Assembly (NCBI RefSeq): GCF_003667505.1
Contig: NZ_RCVJ01000105.1
Location: 62,001 to 126,000 of the forward strand
Direction: 5' to 3'
Source: Micromonospora sp. BL4
GTDB taxonomy: Bacteria; Actinomycetota; Actinomycetes; Mycobacteriales; Micromonosporaceae
Length of the DNA: 64,000 bases
Shown here: positions 42,680 to 51,905 of the stretch, piece after piece
Layout: every line of letters begins with the position of its first letter
How positions within the stretch are numbered: the first letter of the stretch is position 1
The notes under the pieces: model-generated
Database searches by the model: none
Told to the model about the DNA's origin: nothing
Seen by the model: only the letters and a program-made list of their open reading frames with translations
Program-made: the position numbers and the translations under genes

Positions 42680-44827
42680 GTGACTCCGCCCCGCACCGCC
42701 ACCGGTTCCGCCACCCCGTCGGCCCGTGCCGGTAGCCGGCGACGGGGTGCCCGGCCCAGCGGGGCCGAGCTGCTCGCGGCGGCGGTCGGCGCGGTGCCCG
42801 GCGGCGCGGCGCGCCCCGGCCAGCAGGAGATGACCACCGCGATCGAGGAGTGCGTGACCACCGGCGAGCACCTGCTCGTCCAGGCGGGCACCGGCACCGG
42901 CAAGTCGCTGGCGTATCTCGCGCCGGCGCTGACCGTGGACGGCCCGGTGGTGGTCTCCACCGCCACCCTGGCGTTGCAGTCCCAGCTGGTCGACCACGAC
43001 CTGCCCCGGATGGCCGACGCGGTCGAGCCGCTCCTCGGCCGCCGGCCCACCTTCGCGGTGCTCAAGGGCCGCCACCACTACCTCTGCCTGGCCCGGCTGG
43101 ACAACTCCACCGCCGAGGAGCCGGAGGACACGCTCTTCGACGCCCCGGCCGCCCGCCCGGGCGGCGGGACGAAGTGGCTCGGCGAGGCGGGCCGGATGGG
43201 CAAGCAGATCGAGCGGCTGCGCGACTGGGCCGAACGGACCGCCACCGGCGACCGCGACGAACTGGACCCGGGGGTCGACGACCAGGCCTGGCGGTTGGTG
43301 TCGATGCCGGCCCGGGAGTGCGTCGGGGCGACTCGCTGCCCGTTCGGGGCGGAGTGCTTCGCCGAGGCGTCCCGGGCCCGGGCCCGCGAGGCGGACATCG
43401 TGGTGACCAACCACAGCCTGCTCGCCGTCGACATGCTGGCCGACCGGCACATCGTGCCGCCGCACAAGCTGCTGATCGTGGACGAGGCACACGAGCTGGC
43501 CGACCGGGTCTCGTCGGCGGCACAGGCGGAACTGGTGCCGGAGTTGATCGACCGGTCCACCCGGCGGGCCCGCCCGCTGCTGCGGCCGGAGACCGCCGAG
43601 GCGCTCACCGCCGCCGGCGACGCCCTCGCGGTCGGGCTGGCCGAAGCGCCCGCGGGGCGTCTCACCGCCGGGCTGCCGACGCCGTTGCGGGAGGCGTGCA
43701 CGCTGCTCGACGCGGCCACCCGCGCCGCGCTGGACGCGATCGGCGAGGTCAAGTCCGACGATCCCGATCCGGTCCGCAAGCAGCAGGCCAAGGCGGTGCT
43801 GGACGAGCTCTCCACGACCGCGCAGCGGCTGCTGGAGGAGGCCGACCACGACGTGGCCTGGGTGGAGAAGAACGACAGCGGCAGCCGGCGGGCGCTGGTG
43901 GTCGCGCCGCTGTCGGTGGCCGGCACCCTCGCCACCCACCTGTACGACGAACGCACCGTGGTCGCCACGTCCGCCACCCTGGCGCTGGGTGGCCGGTTCG
44001 ACACGGTGGCCCGCGCTCTCGGGTTGGACGCGCCGCCGGTCCCGGCGTCCCCGGCCGCCGCCTCGCTGGCCGCCCGCACCGGCCCGGGCCGCCCGGCGGC
44101 CGAGACGCCGGGCCGCCGGCTGGCCGACGCCGCCACCGTCCCGGCGACCGAGGGCCCGGGGTGGCGCTCCCTGGATGTGGGGTCGCCGTTCGACTACGCC
44201 CGGCAGGGCATCCTGTACGTCGCGGCGCACCTGCCCCGGCCCAGCGTCTCCGGGCTCCCCGAGGCGGCCGGGGAGGAGCTGCTCGCGCTGGTCGAGGCGC
44301 TCGGTGGTCGTACTCTCGGGCTCTTCTCGTCCCGGCGGGCCGCGCAGCAGGCGGCGGAGCTGCTGCGCGCGCGGACCGACCTGCCGGTGCTGTTGCAGGG
44401 CGAGGAGGCGCTGCCGCTGCTGGTCCGCCGCTTCCGCGAGGAGCGCTCCAGCTGCCTGTTCGGGGTGATGTCGCTCTGGCAGGGGGTGGACGTGCCGGGC
44501 GACGCCTGTCAGCTCGTGGTCATCGACCGGCTGCCCTTTCCGCGGCCGGACGAGCCGCTGGCGGCGGCGCGCGCGGCAGCCGTGGACGCGGGCGGCGGCT
44601 CGGGCTTCGCGGCGGTCAGCGTGCCGATCGCGGCGGTCCGGCTGGCGCAGGGCGTGGGCCGGTTGATCCGGGCGACCGGTGACCGGGGGGTGGTCGCGGT
44701 GCTCGACTCCCGGCTGGAGACCGCCCGCGGCTACGGGCCCTTCCTGCGTCGCTCGCTGCCGCCGTTCTGGTACACCACCCGTCCCGAGGTGGCCCGCGGC
44801 GCGCTGCAACGCCTCGCCGGCACCTGA
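42680..44827 (+). CDS. DinG/XPD-type ATP-dependent DNA helicase
   Basis: A 715-residue superfamily 2 helicase. Walker A QAGTGTGKSLAYL, an iron-sulfur cluster region with four Cys (HHYLCLAR, REC, TRC, AEC at about 135-225), DEAH box IVDEAHELADR, and C-terminal motifs SLWQGVDVPGD and QGVGRLIR. Unwinds 5'-to-3' and acts in repair. The GTG at 42680 is preferred over an ATG 14 codons earlier because TACCGT lies 6 nt before it. Converges with the AI-2E gene (14-nt gap, no hairpin). Confidence 0.9.
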   Translation: MTPPRTATGSATPSARAGSRRRGARPSGAELLAAAVGAVPGGAARPGQQEMTTAIEECVTTGEHLLVQAGTGTGKSLAYLAPALTVDGPVVVSTATLALQSQLVDHDLPRMADAVEPLLGRRPTFAVLKGRHHYLCLARLDNSTAEEPEDTLFDAPAARPGGGTKWLGEAGRMGKQIERLRDWAERTATGDRDELDPGVDDQAWRLVSMPARECVGATRCPFGAECFAEASRARAREADIVVTNHSLLAVDMLADRHIVPPHKLLIVDEAHELADRVSSAAQAELVPELIDRSTRRARPLLRPETAEALTAAGDALAVGLAEAPAGRLTAGLPTPLREACTLLDAATRAALDAIGEVKSDDPDPVRKQQAKAVLDELSTTAQRLLEEADHDVAWVEKNDSGSRRALVVAPLSVAGTLATHLYDERTVVATSATLALGGRFDTVARALGLDAPPVPASPAAASLAARTGPGRPAAETPGRRLADAATVPATEGPGWRSLDVGSPFDYARQGILYVAAHLPRPSVSGLPEAAGEELLALVEALGGRTLGLFSSRRAAQQAAELLRARTDLPVLLQGEEALPLLVRRFREERSSCLFGVMSLWQGVDVPGDACQLVVIDRLPFPRPDEPLAAARAAAVDAGGGSGFAAVSVPIAAVRLAQGVGRLIRATGDRGVVAVLDSRLETARGYGPFLRRSLPPFWYTTRPEVARGALQRLAGT

Positions 44828-44841
44828 CCGCCGGCCGCGGG

Positions 44842-46140
44842 TCAGGGAGCCTGCGCGGCGACCACCACGGCGTCGGGAGGGGTGTCCGGGACCGTCCGGG
44901 CGGCCAGCCGGCGGACCGCGGTGTTCAGCACCGCGATCAGCGGCACGGACACCAGCGCGCCGGTGATCCCGGCGAGCACCACCCCGGCGGCGATACCGAT
45001 GATCACCGCGAGCGGGTGGATGGCCACCGCCCGGCCCATGATCAGCGGCTGGAGCACGTGCCCCTCCACCTGCTGCACGCCGATCACCGCGCCCAGGATG
45101 ATCAACGCGGTGACCGGGCCGCTGTCGACGAGCGCCACCAGCACCGCCACGCCACCGGAGAGCGCCGCACCGACGATCGGGATGAACGCGCCGAGGAAGA
45201 CCAGCGCGGCCAGCGGGAAGGCGAACGGGACGTCGAAGACGACCAGGAAGATGCCGATGCCCACCGCGTCGATGAAGGCCACCAGCACGGTCGCCCGGAC
45301 GTAGGCGCCGAGCGTGTGCCAGGACGCGCGGCCGGCGTCATCGACCTTCCACCGGGCGGCCACCGGCAGCAGCCGGACCAGGAAGCGCCAGATCCGGTTG
45401 CCGTCGCGCAGGAAGAAGAACGTCGCGAAGAGCACCAGCAGCGTGCCGGTCAGCACCTCCGCCAGCGTCGCCGCGGTGCTCAGCGCCCCGCTGGTGAGGT
45501 CCGAGGTGTTGGAGTTGATCCAATCCTGCGCCTCGTCGATGTAGCGGTCGAGCTGGGTGTCGGAGAGATGCAGCGGGCCCGTCTTCAGCCAGTTCTGGAT
45601 CTGCCGGACGCCCTGCGAGGACTTCTCGCTCAGCTCCGGCGCCCCCCGGATGAACTCGTTGACCACCAGGGTCAGCGTGCCGATCACCCCGGCCAAGCCC
45701 CCGACCAGCACCACGGCCGTCGCCAGCGACCGGGGCAGCCGGGCCCGCAGCAGCCAGCCCACCGCCGGTGCGAGCAACGCCGAGAGCAGCAGGGCGATGG
45801 CCAGCGGAATGATCACGATCTTGATGGTGCCGACGATCCGGAGCAGCGCCCAGGCCACCACGCCGATCACGATCAGCCGCCAGCACCACGCGGCGGCGAT
45901 CCGCAGCCCGTGCGGAACGTCGGCGTCGTCCCGGCTGGAGGTCGAGCTGTGCAGGTCCGCCGGGGGTTGCGCACCGACGACCGTGGCCGACGGCGGCGCG
46001 ACCGGCCCCGGCACGGCGGGCGAGGCCACCCGGGCCGGCTCCGAGTCGTCGCTCGACACGCTCCGATTGGCGCGCACCGACTCCCGTCCCGACTGATAGG
46101 CGCGGCGGAGCCGCCCGCGTACCCGCTCGAAGCGGCTCAA
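44842..46140 (-). CDS. AI-2E family transporter
   Basis: A 432-residue membrane protein with a disordered charged N-terminus (1-85) and about eight helices in the AI-2E/PerM arrangement, including a long amphipathic middle (about 170-225), FFFLRDGNRIWRFL and LGAFIPIVGAALSGGVAVLVAL. The TTG at 46140 is chosen because a full AGGAGG ends 5 nt before it; a GTG two codons upstream overlaps that SD. Members export small molecules or ions; AI-2 transport should not be assumed. Confidence 0.87.
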   Translation of the reverse strand: MSRFERVRGRLRRAYQSGRESVRANRSVSSDDSEPARVASPAVPGPVAPPSATVVGAQPPADLHSSTSSRDDADVPHGLRIAAAWCWRLIVIGVVAWALLRIVGTIKIVIIPLAIALLLSALLAPAVGWLLRARLPRSLATAVVLVGGLAGVIGTLTLVVNEFIRGAPELSEKSSQGVRQIQNWLKTGPLHLSDTQLDRYIDEAQDWINSNTSDLTSGALSTAATLAEVLTGTLLVLFATFFFLRDGNRIWRFLVRLLPVAARWKVDDAGRASWHTLGAYVRATVLVAFIDAVGIGIFLVVFDVPFAFPLAALVFLGAFIPIVGAALSGGVAVLVALVDSGPVTALIILGAVIGVQQVEGHVLQPLIMGRAVAIHPLAVIIGIAAGVVLAGITGALVSVPLIAVLNTAVRRLAARTVPDTPPDAVVVAAQAP

Positions 46141-46299
46141 GCGCACCTCCTGGCAGAGAACCGGTCCGCCCACAGCGACAGGGCGGACAGCTTACGTCCG
46201 CTCCCGACACCATAGGGCAGTTCCGCCACACATTGCCCCGACCGCCTCGTGCGTAACCACCGTCGGGCCGGCCGTCGGCCACACGGTAGCGTCTGCGAC

Positions 46300-46638
46300 G
46301 TGACCGCCGACCAGGATCTCGACACCGGTTTGCCGATCCGCCTGCTGCACGACCGCGTGCTGGTGCGGATGGAGGGCAGCGAGGGCGAGCGCCGCTCCAC
46401 CGCCGGCATCGTCATCCCGGCGACCGCCGCGGTCGGCAAGCGCCTCGCCTGGGCCACCGCCGTCGGAGTCGGTCCGAACGTCCGCGCCATCGTCTCCGGC
46501 GACCGGGTGCTCTTCGACCCGGACGACCGCTCCGAGGTCGAGCTGCACGGCCGCGGGTACGTGCTGCTGCGGGAGCGGGACGTGCACGCCGTGGCCGCCG
46601 AACGGATCGAGAACGACTCCACCGGCCTCTACCTCTGA
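46300..46638 (+). CDS. GroES-like (chaperonin 10 family) protein, not linked to groEL
   Basis: A 112-residue Cpn10-type protein: LLHDRVLVRM, mobile-loop-like STAGIVIPATA, then VGVGPNVRAIVSGDRVLFDPDD and a roof strand. An N-terminal 12-residue and C-terminal extension (IENDSTGLYL) set it apart from classical GroES (about 95 residues). Leaderless GTG with TAGCGT 7 nt upstream and no CIRCE, so probably not under HrcA. groEL lies 14 kb away. Possibly a second, specialised co-chaperonin. Confidence 0.83.
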   Translation: MTADQDLDTGLPIRLLHDRVLVRMEGSEGERRSTAGIVIPATAAVGKRLAWATAVGVGPNVRAIVSGDRVLFDPDDRSEVELHGRGYVLLRERDVHAVAAERIENDSTGLYL

Positions 46639-46731
46639 CGCGCCTCCCCCGGCCACCGCGCCCCACCGCGCGCCGTTTGCCAGGCCGCACGAAGGGAAGC
46701 CATCCGGCGACCGTGGCCCTGGGGAGGGACG

Positions 46732-46899
46732 ATGCCGGTATTCGTGAAGAAGCTGTTGGCCTGGGGCAGCGTCGCGTTCCTGATCTACTTCATGGCGTTC
46801 CGGCCGGACGGCGCCGCGCAGATGTTCAAGGCGATCGGGGCCGCGCTGATGGCGATGGCCCAGGGCCTCGGTGACTTCCTCACCACCCTGATGACCTGA
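46732..46899 (+). CDS. 55-residue small membrane protein
   Basis: ATG at 46732 after SD GGGGAGG (4-nt spacing), TGA at 46897-46899. Starts MPVFVKKLLAWGSVAFLIYF, with one membrane helix (about 7-23) and an amphipathic Ala/Met-rich second half (MFKAIGAALMAMAQGLGDFL). The strong SD, clean codon use and two-part layout make it a likely real gene. Function unknown; it follows the GroES-like gene by 93 nt. Confidence 0.7.
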   Translation: MPVFVKKLLAWGSVAFLIYFMAFRPDGAAQMFKAIGAALMAMAQGLGDFLTTLMT

Positions 46900-46913
46900 G
46901 CCGCCGCCGGCCG

Positions 46914-48350
46914 TCACTGGTGACGGGGCGGCCAGGGCGCCCCCGGCGGAGGGCCGTACCAGCCCTGCGGGGCGTATCCCACCTGAGGCGGCGGCGCGGC
47001 CAGCACCACCGGGATCGGCACCACCGGCTCCTCCGGCGCGGCCACCGGACGCTGCGAGCCGTCCGGGAAGCGCAGGTGGTAGCGGCTGCCGTCCCAGACC
47101 CCGGCCGGGGCCTGCGGGTCCCGCCCCACGAAGAACGACCGGTACGCGGTGATCGCCTCCAGCAGCTGCCGCTCCTCGGTGGCCGTCCGTTCCCGGTCGG
47201 CGGGCTTGCGGTCCAGACCGCGCAGCGACCCGTCGCGCAGCAGGGCCAGCCGGGTCGCTGCGAACTGGTACCCGCGCATCGCCCGCACCCCGGCGTCCCC
47301 GGCCACCCGGCGTGCCCAACTGCGGGCCGCGTGCCGGCGACCGAGGCTGCTCAACGCGGCCACCTCGGGCGGGCTCAGCCAGCCGGCGCGCACGTAGTCC
47401 GGCAACGTCCGCTCGGTGAGCCGGCCCTCCCACGCGCGCAGCCAGACAGCCAGCCCCACCATGCCGAAGAAGATCGGCACCATCAGGCCCAGGAAGCCGT
47501 ACAGCATGATCAGCGCCTCGCCGGTGGCCTGGGTGAGCGTCGGCAGGAGGTTCCAGGTGCCGTGCAGCATCATCGCCAGCAGCAGACCGGCGACCGGGGC
47601 GAGCACCCGTACGCGCCGGTCGGCGGTACGGGCCGCGACACCGAGCCCCACACCGGTCATCGAGGTGAACAGCGGATGGGCGAACCCGAACAGCAGGATC
47701 CGGACGATGAAGATGGCGATGACCTGCTGGGTGCCCGTCGCCGGGCCGTACCGGTCGGCGCCGGTCGCGTAGCCGTACCCGCCCAGGTAGAGGATGTTCT
47801 CCACCATGGCGAACCCGACCGCGGAGAGCCCGCAGTAGACCAGGCCGTCGGTGATCCCGGACCACTCCCGGCGACGGAACACCAGCAGCAGGATCGGGCC
47901 GAGGGCCTTGGTCAGCTCCTCGATGAACGGCGCCACCAGCACCCCGGTCAGCGCGGCCGGCAGCCCCCAGTCGGCGAACCGGCCGGCGGCGAACTCGTTC
48001 ACGGTGAGCGAGGCGGCGGTGGAGACGAACGCCCCCCAGGCGAAACAGAAGATCAGATACTTCAGCGGCTCCGGCTCGTACCGGTCCAGCCAGAGGAAGC
48101 AGGCGACCAGCACCGGCACCGGCAGGATGGCGGCGACCACCCCGATCAGCAGTGCCCGTACGCCGAGCGACTGGCCGAGCGTGAAGACCATGAACACCGC
48201 GCACCCGGCGATGAACAGCACCACCCCGGCGAGCACCAGGAACCGCCGCCAGCCCAGGCGGCGTAGCGGCATCCGGGGCGCCTCGCCGGTGGACGGGGCT
48301 GCGGGCGCGGGCGGCGACGGCAGGGGTGCACCGGGCGGGGTGTCGGCCAT
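46914..48350 (-). CDS. PrsW-family intramembrane metalloprotease
   Basis: A 478-residue protein with about nine helices in residues 38-330. PrsW motifs are all present: FIEELTKALG (EExxK), GFAMVENILYLGG (FxxxEN), FAHPLFTS and MLHGTWN. A hydrophilic C-terminal tail of about 150 residues ends in a Pro/Gly/Tyr-rich stretch. PrsW cleaves anti-sigma factors in Bacillus; the target here is unknown. The ATG at 48350 has TACGCT 6 nt upstream. Converges with the 55-residue gene. Confidence 0.88.
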   Translation of the reverse strand: MADTPPGAPLPSPPAPAAPSTGEAPRMPLRRLGWRRFLVLAGVVLFIAGCAVFMVFTLGQSLGVRALLIGVVAAILPVPVLVACFLWLDRYEPEPLKYLIFCFAWGAFVSTAASLTVNEFAAGRFADWGLPAALTGVLVAPFIEELTKALGPILLLVFRRREWSGITDGLVYCGLSAVGFAMVENILYLGGYGYATGADRYGPATGTQQVIAIFIVRILLFGFAHPLFTSMTGVGLGVAARTADRRVRVLAPVAGLLLAMMLHGTWNLLPTLTQATGEALIMLYGFLGLMVPIFFGMVGLAVWLRAWEGRLTERTLPDYVRAGWLSPPEVAALSSLGRRHAARSWARRVAGDAGVRAMRGYQFAATRLALLRDGSLRGLDRKPADRERTATEERQLLEAITAYRSFFVGRDPQAPAGVWDGSRYHLRFPDGSQRPVAAPEEPVVPIPVVLAAPPPQVGYAPQGWYGPPPGAPWPPRHQ

Positions 48351-48414
48351 GCGGTCAGCGTAGCCATCCGCCGCCGGCTGGTCCGGGCCCATTGGCAGCC
48401 GCTATGCTGCCGAC

Positions 48415-48499
48415 AGGTCACGAGCGCCAGCGTCAAGCCCCGGCTTGCTGGCCGGCAACCCTCGTCGAGTTCGCGGTGGGGTGCCCCGGGTGATGACCG
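48415..48499 (+). ncRNA. SAM-IV-type riboswitch aptamer
   Basis: The sequence carries the conserved core of the actinobacterial SAM-IV RNA: closing stem GGTCA (48416-48420) with TGACC (48494-48498), then GCGTCAAGCCCCGGCTTGCTGG, CCGGCAACC and GCGGTGGGGTGCC in that order. TATGCT at 48403-48408 places the transcript start at or next to the first base of the aptamer. It precedes a class V aminotransferase, a sulfur-amino-acid-type gene, as expected for a SAM sensor. Confidence 0.88.
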
Positions 48500-48531
48500 G
48501 GCCCAGCCCGATCGGCGTGCTGGGCAAGCGC

Positions 48532-48575
48532 GGACCCCGTCCGGACATCGCACCCGGGGTCCCTGACCCCGGAGG
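48532..48575 (+). promoter_or_regulatory. Riboswitch expression platform with two exclusive hairpins
   Basis: GGACCCCG (48532-48539) can pair with CGGGGTCC (48555-48562). The same GGGGTC can instead pair with GACCCC (48565-48570), which directly touches the SD GGAGG (48571-48575). The two stems exclude each other, and the second would block ribosome binding. This looks like translational control by SAM. Confidence 0.65.
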
Positions 48576-48582
48576 TTCCGGC

Positions 48583-49857
48583 GTGTCCGTCACCCTCGTA
48601 CCCTCGCTGCCCACCCGGCCCGTCAGCGCGCCCGCGCCGGCCCCGTCGCGGCCGCTCGACGTGCTCGGCGTACCGGGCGAGATCAACCTGGACTACGCGG
48701 CCAGCGCGCCGTGCGCGCGGGCCGCCGCCGACGCGGTGGCCGAGCTGCTGCCCTGGTACGCGAGCGTGCACCGCGGCGCGGGAGCGCTGTCCCGGCGCTG
48801 CACGCTGGCCTACGAGCGGGCCCGGCAGACGGTGGGCGACTTCTTCGGCGCGCGCGCCGACGACCACGTGATCTTCACCCGCAACACGACGGACGCGCTC
48901 AACCTGCTGGCGCGGGCGGTGCCCGCCGGCACGACGGTGGTCACCTTCGCGGGCGAGCACCACGCCAACCTGCTGCCCTGGCCACGCGGCTCGGTACGGC
49001 TGCCGGTGCCCAGCGATCCCGCCGAGGCGGTACGCGCCCTCGCCGCCGCCCTCACCGAGCTGCGCCGGGACAGCAACGCGGCACTGCCGGTGCTGGTCGC
49101 GGTGACCGGGGCGAGCAACGTGACCGGTGAGCGCTGGCCGGTCGCCGAGCTGGCCCGGGTGGCCCACCGGCACGGGGCGCGGATCGTCCTCGACGCCGCC
49201 CAGCTCGCCCCGCACGTCCCGGTCGACGTGCTCGCGCTCGACGTGGACTACCTGGCCGTCTCCGGCCACAAGCTGTACGCGCCGTTCGGCGCGGGCGTGC
49301 TGGTCGGCCGGGCCGACTGGCTGGACGCCGCTGCGCCGTACCTGGCCGGTGGTGGCGCCACCAGCCACGTCGGGCCGGCCACGCACGACGTGACCTGGGT
49401 GACCGGCCCGGCCCGGCACGAGGGCGGCACGCCGAACCTGCTCGGCGCGGTGGCGCTGGCCGCGGTGTGCGAGGCGCTGGCCGGGGCGGACCGGGCGGCG
49501 CTGGCCGCCACCGAGCAGGAGCTGCTGGGCCGGCTGCGGGCCGGTATCGCGGCCCTGCCGCACGTGGTGGAGCTGCGCACCTTCGGCCCGGACGCGCCGC
49601 GCGTCGGCATCGTCTCGTTCGTGGTCGCCGGGTGGGACTCGGCCGAGGTGGCCGCCCGGCTGGCCGTCGATCACCGGATCGGCGTACGGGACGGTTTGTT
49701 CTGTGCCCACCCGCTGGCTCGGCGGCTGCTGACCGAGGCGGCGGGGCGCACCGGCCGGCGGGACCTGCCGCCCACCGCGCTGCGCGCCAGCATCGGCCTG
49801 GGCAGCACCTCCGCTCAGGTGGACCGGCTGCTCGCCGCCCTCGCCACGCTGGGTTGA
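48583..49857 (+). CDS. Class V aminotransferase / cysteine desulfurase-like protein
   Basis: A 424-residue PLP enzyme of fold-type I. NLDYAASAPC start, HRGAGALSRRCTLAYERARQ, VIFTRNTTDALNL, EHHANLLPW, the PLP Asp in VLDAAQLAPH, the PLP Lys in AVSGHKLYAPFGAGVLVG and EGGTPNLLG. Likely acts on cysteine or a related sulfur compound; cysteine lyase, desulfurase and selenocysteine-lyase activities are all possible. The GTG at 48583 follows GGAGG at 7 nt. Placed under a SAM-IV riboswitch. Confidence 0.88.
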   Translation: MSVTLVPSLPTRPVSAPAPAPSRPLDVLGVPGEINLDYAASAPCARAAADAVAELLPWYASVHRGAGALSRRCTLAYERARQTVGDFFGARADDHVIFTRNTTDALNLLARAVPAGTTVVTFAGEHHANLLPWPRGSVRLPVPSDPAEAVRALAAALTELRRDSNAALPVLVAVTGASNVTGERWPVAELARVAHRHGARIVLDAAQLAPHVPVDVLALDVDYLAVSGHKLYAPFGAGVLVGRADWLDAAAPYLAGGGATSHVGPATHDVTWVTGPARHEGGTPNLLGAVALAAVCEALAGADRAALAATEQELLGRLRAGIAALPHVVELRTFGPDAPRVGIVSFVVAGWDSAEVAARLAVDHRIGVRDGLFCAHPLARRLLTEAAGRTGRRDLPPTALRASIGLGSTSAQVDRLLAALATLG

Positions 49858-49894
49858 GCCGGGACGGCCGGCGCAGCGGCTGAGCCGGGACGGC
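49855..49894. repeat. Duplicated stop-codon tail, 26-bp period
   Basis: TGAGCCGGGACGGC occurs at 49855 (containing the stop of the class V aminotransferase) and again at 49881, 26 bp later. This is the same period and arrangement as the tail repeat of the NUDIX gene, though the sequences differ. Confidence 0.7.
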
Positions 49895-49905
49895 GGGCGG
49901 CGTGG

Positions 49906-51171
49906 TCAGCCGACCGGTGGGGCGGTGGGGGGTTTCGGCGAGTCGCCCGGCTCGGCCGGCTCACCGATTGGCCGCTCCTGCTCCCCGAAGGAGGTGCGGA
50001 TGCACCGGTTCGCCTCCTCCTGCTCGATCCCGGAGGCCACCAGCAGGTCACTCGCCGTGGTGCGGATCTGGGCGACCACCACACTGCCCGAGAAGCCGAC
50101 CCCGGCGCCGTACGCCCGACCGGCCTCGCTGACCGCCCGCAGCGCCCTCTCGCGGGCCTTCTCCGGCTCCTCCCCCACGGCGAACTCGTGCTTGAGCAAC
50201 CGGACCGACTCGGCGAGGTGGTTCATCGCGTCCGGCATGGGATCCGGCACCGGTTCCTCGTCCTCGATCAGCGTGACGGACCGGCGGATCAACGTGCCGG
50301 TGTTGCGCATCGCCCGGTCGATCGGGTCCGCCGCCTCCGCGTAGTGGGTCAGCTCGTCGCGCCGGTGCCAGCGGGCCGGGGAGAGGGTGGCGGTCTCCTT
50401 CGCACCCTCGATCGCCTCGGCCAGGGTGGCCAGCTCCTCCTTGTTGTTCCGCAGCCGTTCCAGCGCCTGCTGGACCGTGGCGCGGTCCCGGTTGCGCAGC
50501 CCGTCGGCGGTGGCGTCGAGCTGGGCGGCGAGCAGGTCCAGCGCCGGCCGGGCGGCGCGATTGATCACCCGGAGCGGGTTCAGCGGCAGCAGCACCGCCG
50601 TCACCAGCAGCGCGACCCCACCGCCGAGGAACGCGTCGACGAAGCGGGGAATCTCCAGGTTCTGGGTCGACGGGCTCAGCGTCACGATCAGCACCGCCGT
50701 GGCCGCCGCCTGGATGACGATGGCCACGCTGGCCCCGGCGAAGATGGTGAGCAGGATCGCCACCGTGACCACCAGGCCGAGCTGCCACGCGCCGGTGCCG
50801 AGCAGGTAGATCAGGAAATCGCCGATGGCCACCCCGATGCCCACCCCGGCGATCAGCTCCACGGTCCGGCGGAACCGCTGGCCGACCGAGGCCGCCAGGG
50901 TGCCGACCGCGGAGATCGGCGCGAAGACCGGCTGCGGGTTGCCGAGCAGCCGGTGCGAGATGAAGTACGCCAGCCCTGCGGCGAGCCCGGCCTGCACCGC
51001 TAGCCCGCCGGCCATCCGCACCCGGTGCAGCCGGTCGTGCAGGGTTGCCTTGCTGCGATGCCGCAGTTCCTCGGTGGCCTCGGCGATCCGTGCGCCGTCG
51101 ACGTCCACCAGCCCTTCACGCAGCGCGGTACGCCGCACCAACGGAGCTCTTTTGTCCCGGGCCACGGCCAT
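49906..51171 (-). CDS. FUSC-family / aromatic acid exporter-like membrane protein
   Basis: A 421-residue protein with six helices in residues 50-200 (FISHRLLGNPQPVFAPISAVGTL; FRRTVELIAGVGIGVAIGDFLIYLLG) and a 210-residue cytoplasmic helical domain, the FUSC_2/ArAE layout. Relatives export aromatic acids or similar organic anions. Substrate unknown. Converges with the class V aminotransferase; divergent from the HD gene (77 bp apart). Confidence 0.85.
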   Translation of the reverse strand: MAVARDKRAPLVRRTALREGLVDVDGARIAEATEELRHRSKATLHDRLHRVRMAGGLAVQAGLAAGLAYFISHRLLGNPQPVFAPISAVGTLAASVGQRFRRTVELIAGVGIGVAIGDFLIYLLGTGAWQLGLVVTVAILLTIFAGASVAIVIQAAATAVLIVTLSPSTQNLEIPRFVDAFLGGGVALLVTAVLLPLNPLRVINRAARPALDLLAAQLDATADGLRNRDRATVQQALERLRNNKEELATLAEAIEGAKETATLSPARWHRRDELTHYAEAADPIDRAMRNTGTLIRRSVTLIEDEEPVPDPMPDAMNHLAESVRLLKHEFAVGEEPEKARERALRAVSEAGRAYGAGVGFSGSVVVAQIRTTASDLLVASGIEQEEANRCIRTSFGEQERPIGEPAEPGDSPKPPTAPPVG

Positions 51172-51248
51172 GGGCGCGACTACCCGAGGCGGGCCCGCTG
51201 AATCCTCCCGATCCGCGCCGCGACGGCCGGATGCGGCAGACTCGGACG

Positions 51249-51905
51249 ATGGCCGATCTGCTGGACCGGTGGCGGGCGGCAGCCCGGGGCGCCGGGGCGA
51301 AGCCCGGCGCGGGCTCGACGCGGGCCGGGGAGCAGCTGCTCGCCCGATGGCGGGAGCCGCACCGGCACTATCACACGGTTGCCCACCTGACCGCCGTCCT
51401 CGACGTGGTGGACCGGCACGCCGCGCTGGCCGACCGGGCCGACCTGGTCCGGCTGGCGGCCTGGTGCCACGACGCGGTGTACGACCCGCGGGCGGCGGGC
51501 GACGCCAACGAACGGGACAGTGCCACGCTGGCCGCGAGCGTGCTCGCCGGGCTCGGCGTGCCGGCGCCCGCGCTGGCCGAGGTGCGGCGGCTGGTGCTGC
51601 TCACCGCCGGTCACGCCGTGGCGCCGGGCGACCGGGACGGCGCCCTGCTCTGCGACGCGGACCTCGCCGTGCTGGGCGCGGCGCCGGCCGCGTACGACCG
51701 CTACGCGGCCGCCGTCCGGCAGGAGTACGCGCACGTGCCGGAGCCGGCCTTCCGGGCCGGGCGGGCCGCGGTGCTCACCGGGCTGCTGGCGCTGCCCGCG
51801 CTGTTCCGGCTGCCGCCGCTGGCGAGCCGCTGGGAACAGCCGGCCCGGGCCAACCTGCGCCGCGAGCTGGCCACGCTCACCGAACCGCCGGTGGGCGCGG
51901 GCTGA
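51249..51905 (+). CDS. HD-domain phosphohydrolase
   Basis: A 218-residue protein of the predicted metal-dependent HD superfamily. Metal ligands are visible as HYHTVAHL (His near 45-50) and the HD pair in AWCHDAVYDPRA, then NERDSA and a late CDADLAVLG Asp. Expected to hydrolyse a phosphate ester, possibly a nucleotide. The ATG at 51249 has CAGACT 6 nt upstream. Its last 29 nt overlap the DUF4031 gene tail to tail. Confidence 0.83.
   Translation: MADLLDRWRAAARGAGAKPGAGSTRAGEQLLARWREPHRHYHTVAHLTAVLDVVDRHAALADRADLVRLAAWCHDAVYDPRAAGDANERDSATLAASVLAGLGVPAPALAEVRRLVLLTAGHAVAPGDRDGALLCDADLAVLGAAPAAYDRYAAAVRQEYAHVPEPAFRAGRAAVLTGLLALPALFRLPPLASRWEQPARANLRRELATLTEPPVGAG

Noticed and set aside
44842..46140. 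Calling this protein an autoinducer-2 exporter
   Set aside because: The family name is historical; many members move other small molecules or ions, and nothing nearby (no luxS) supports AI-2.
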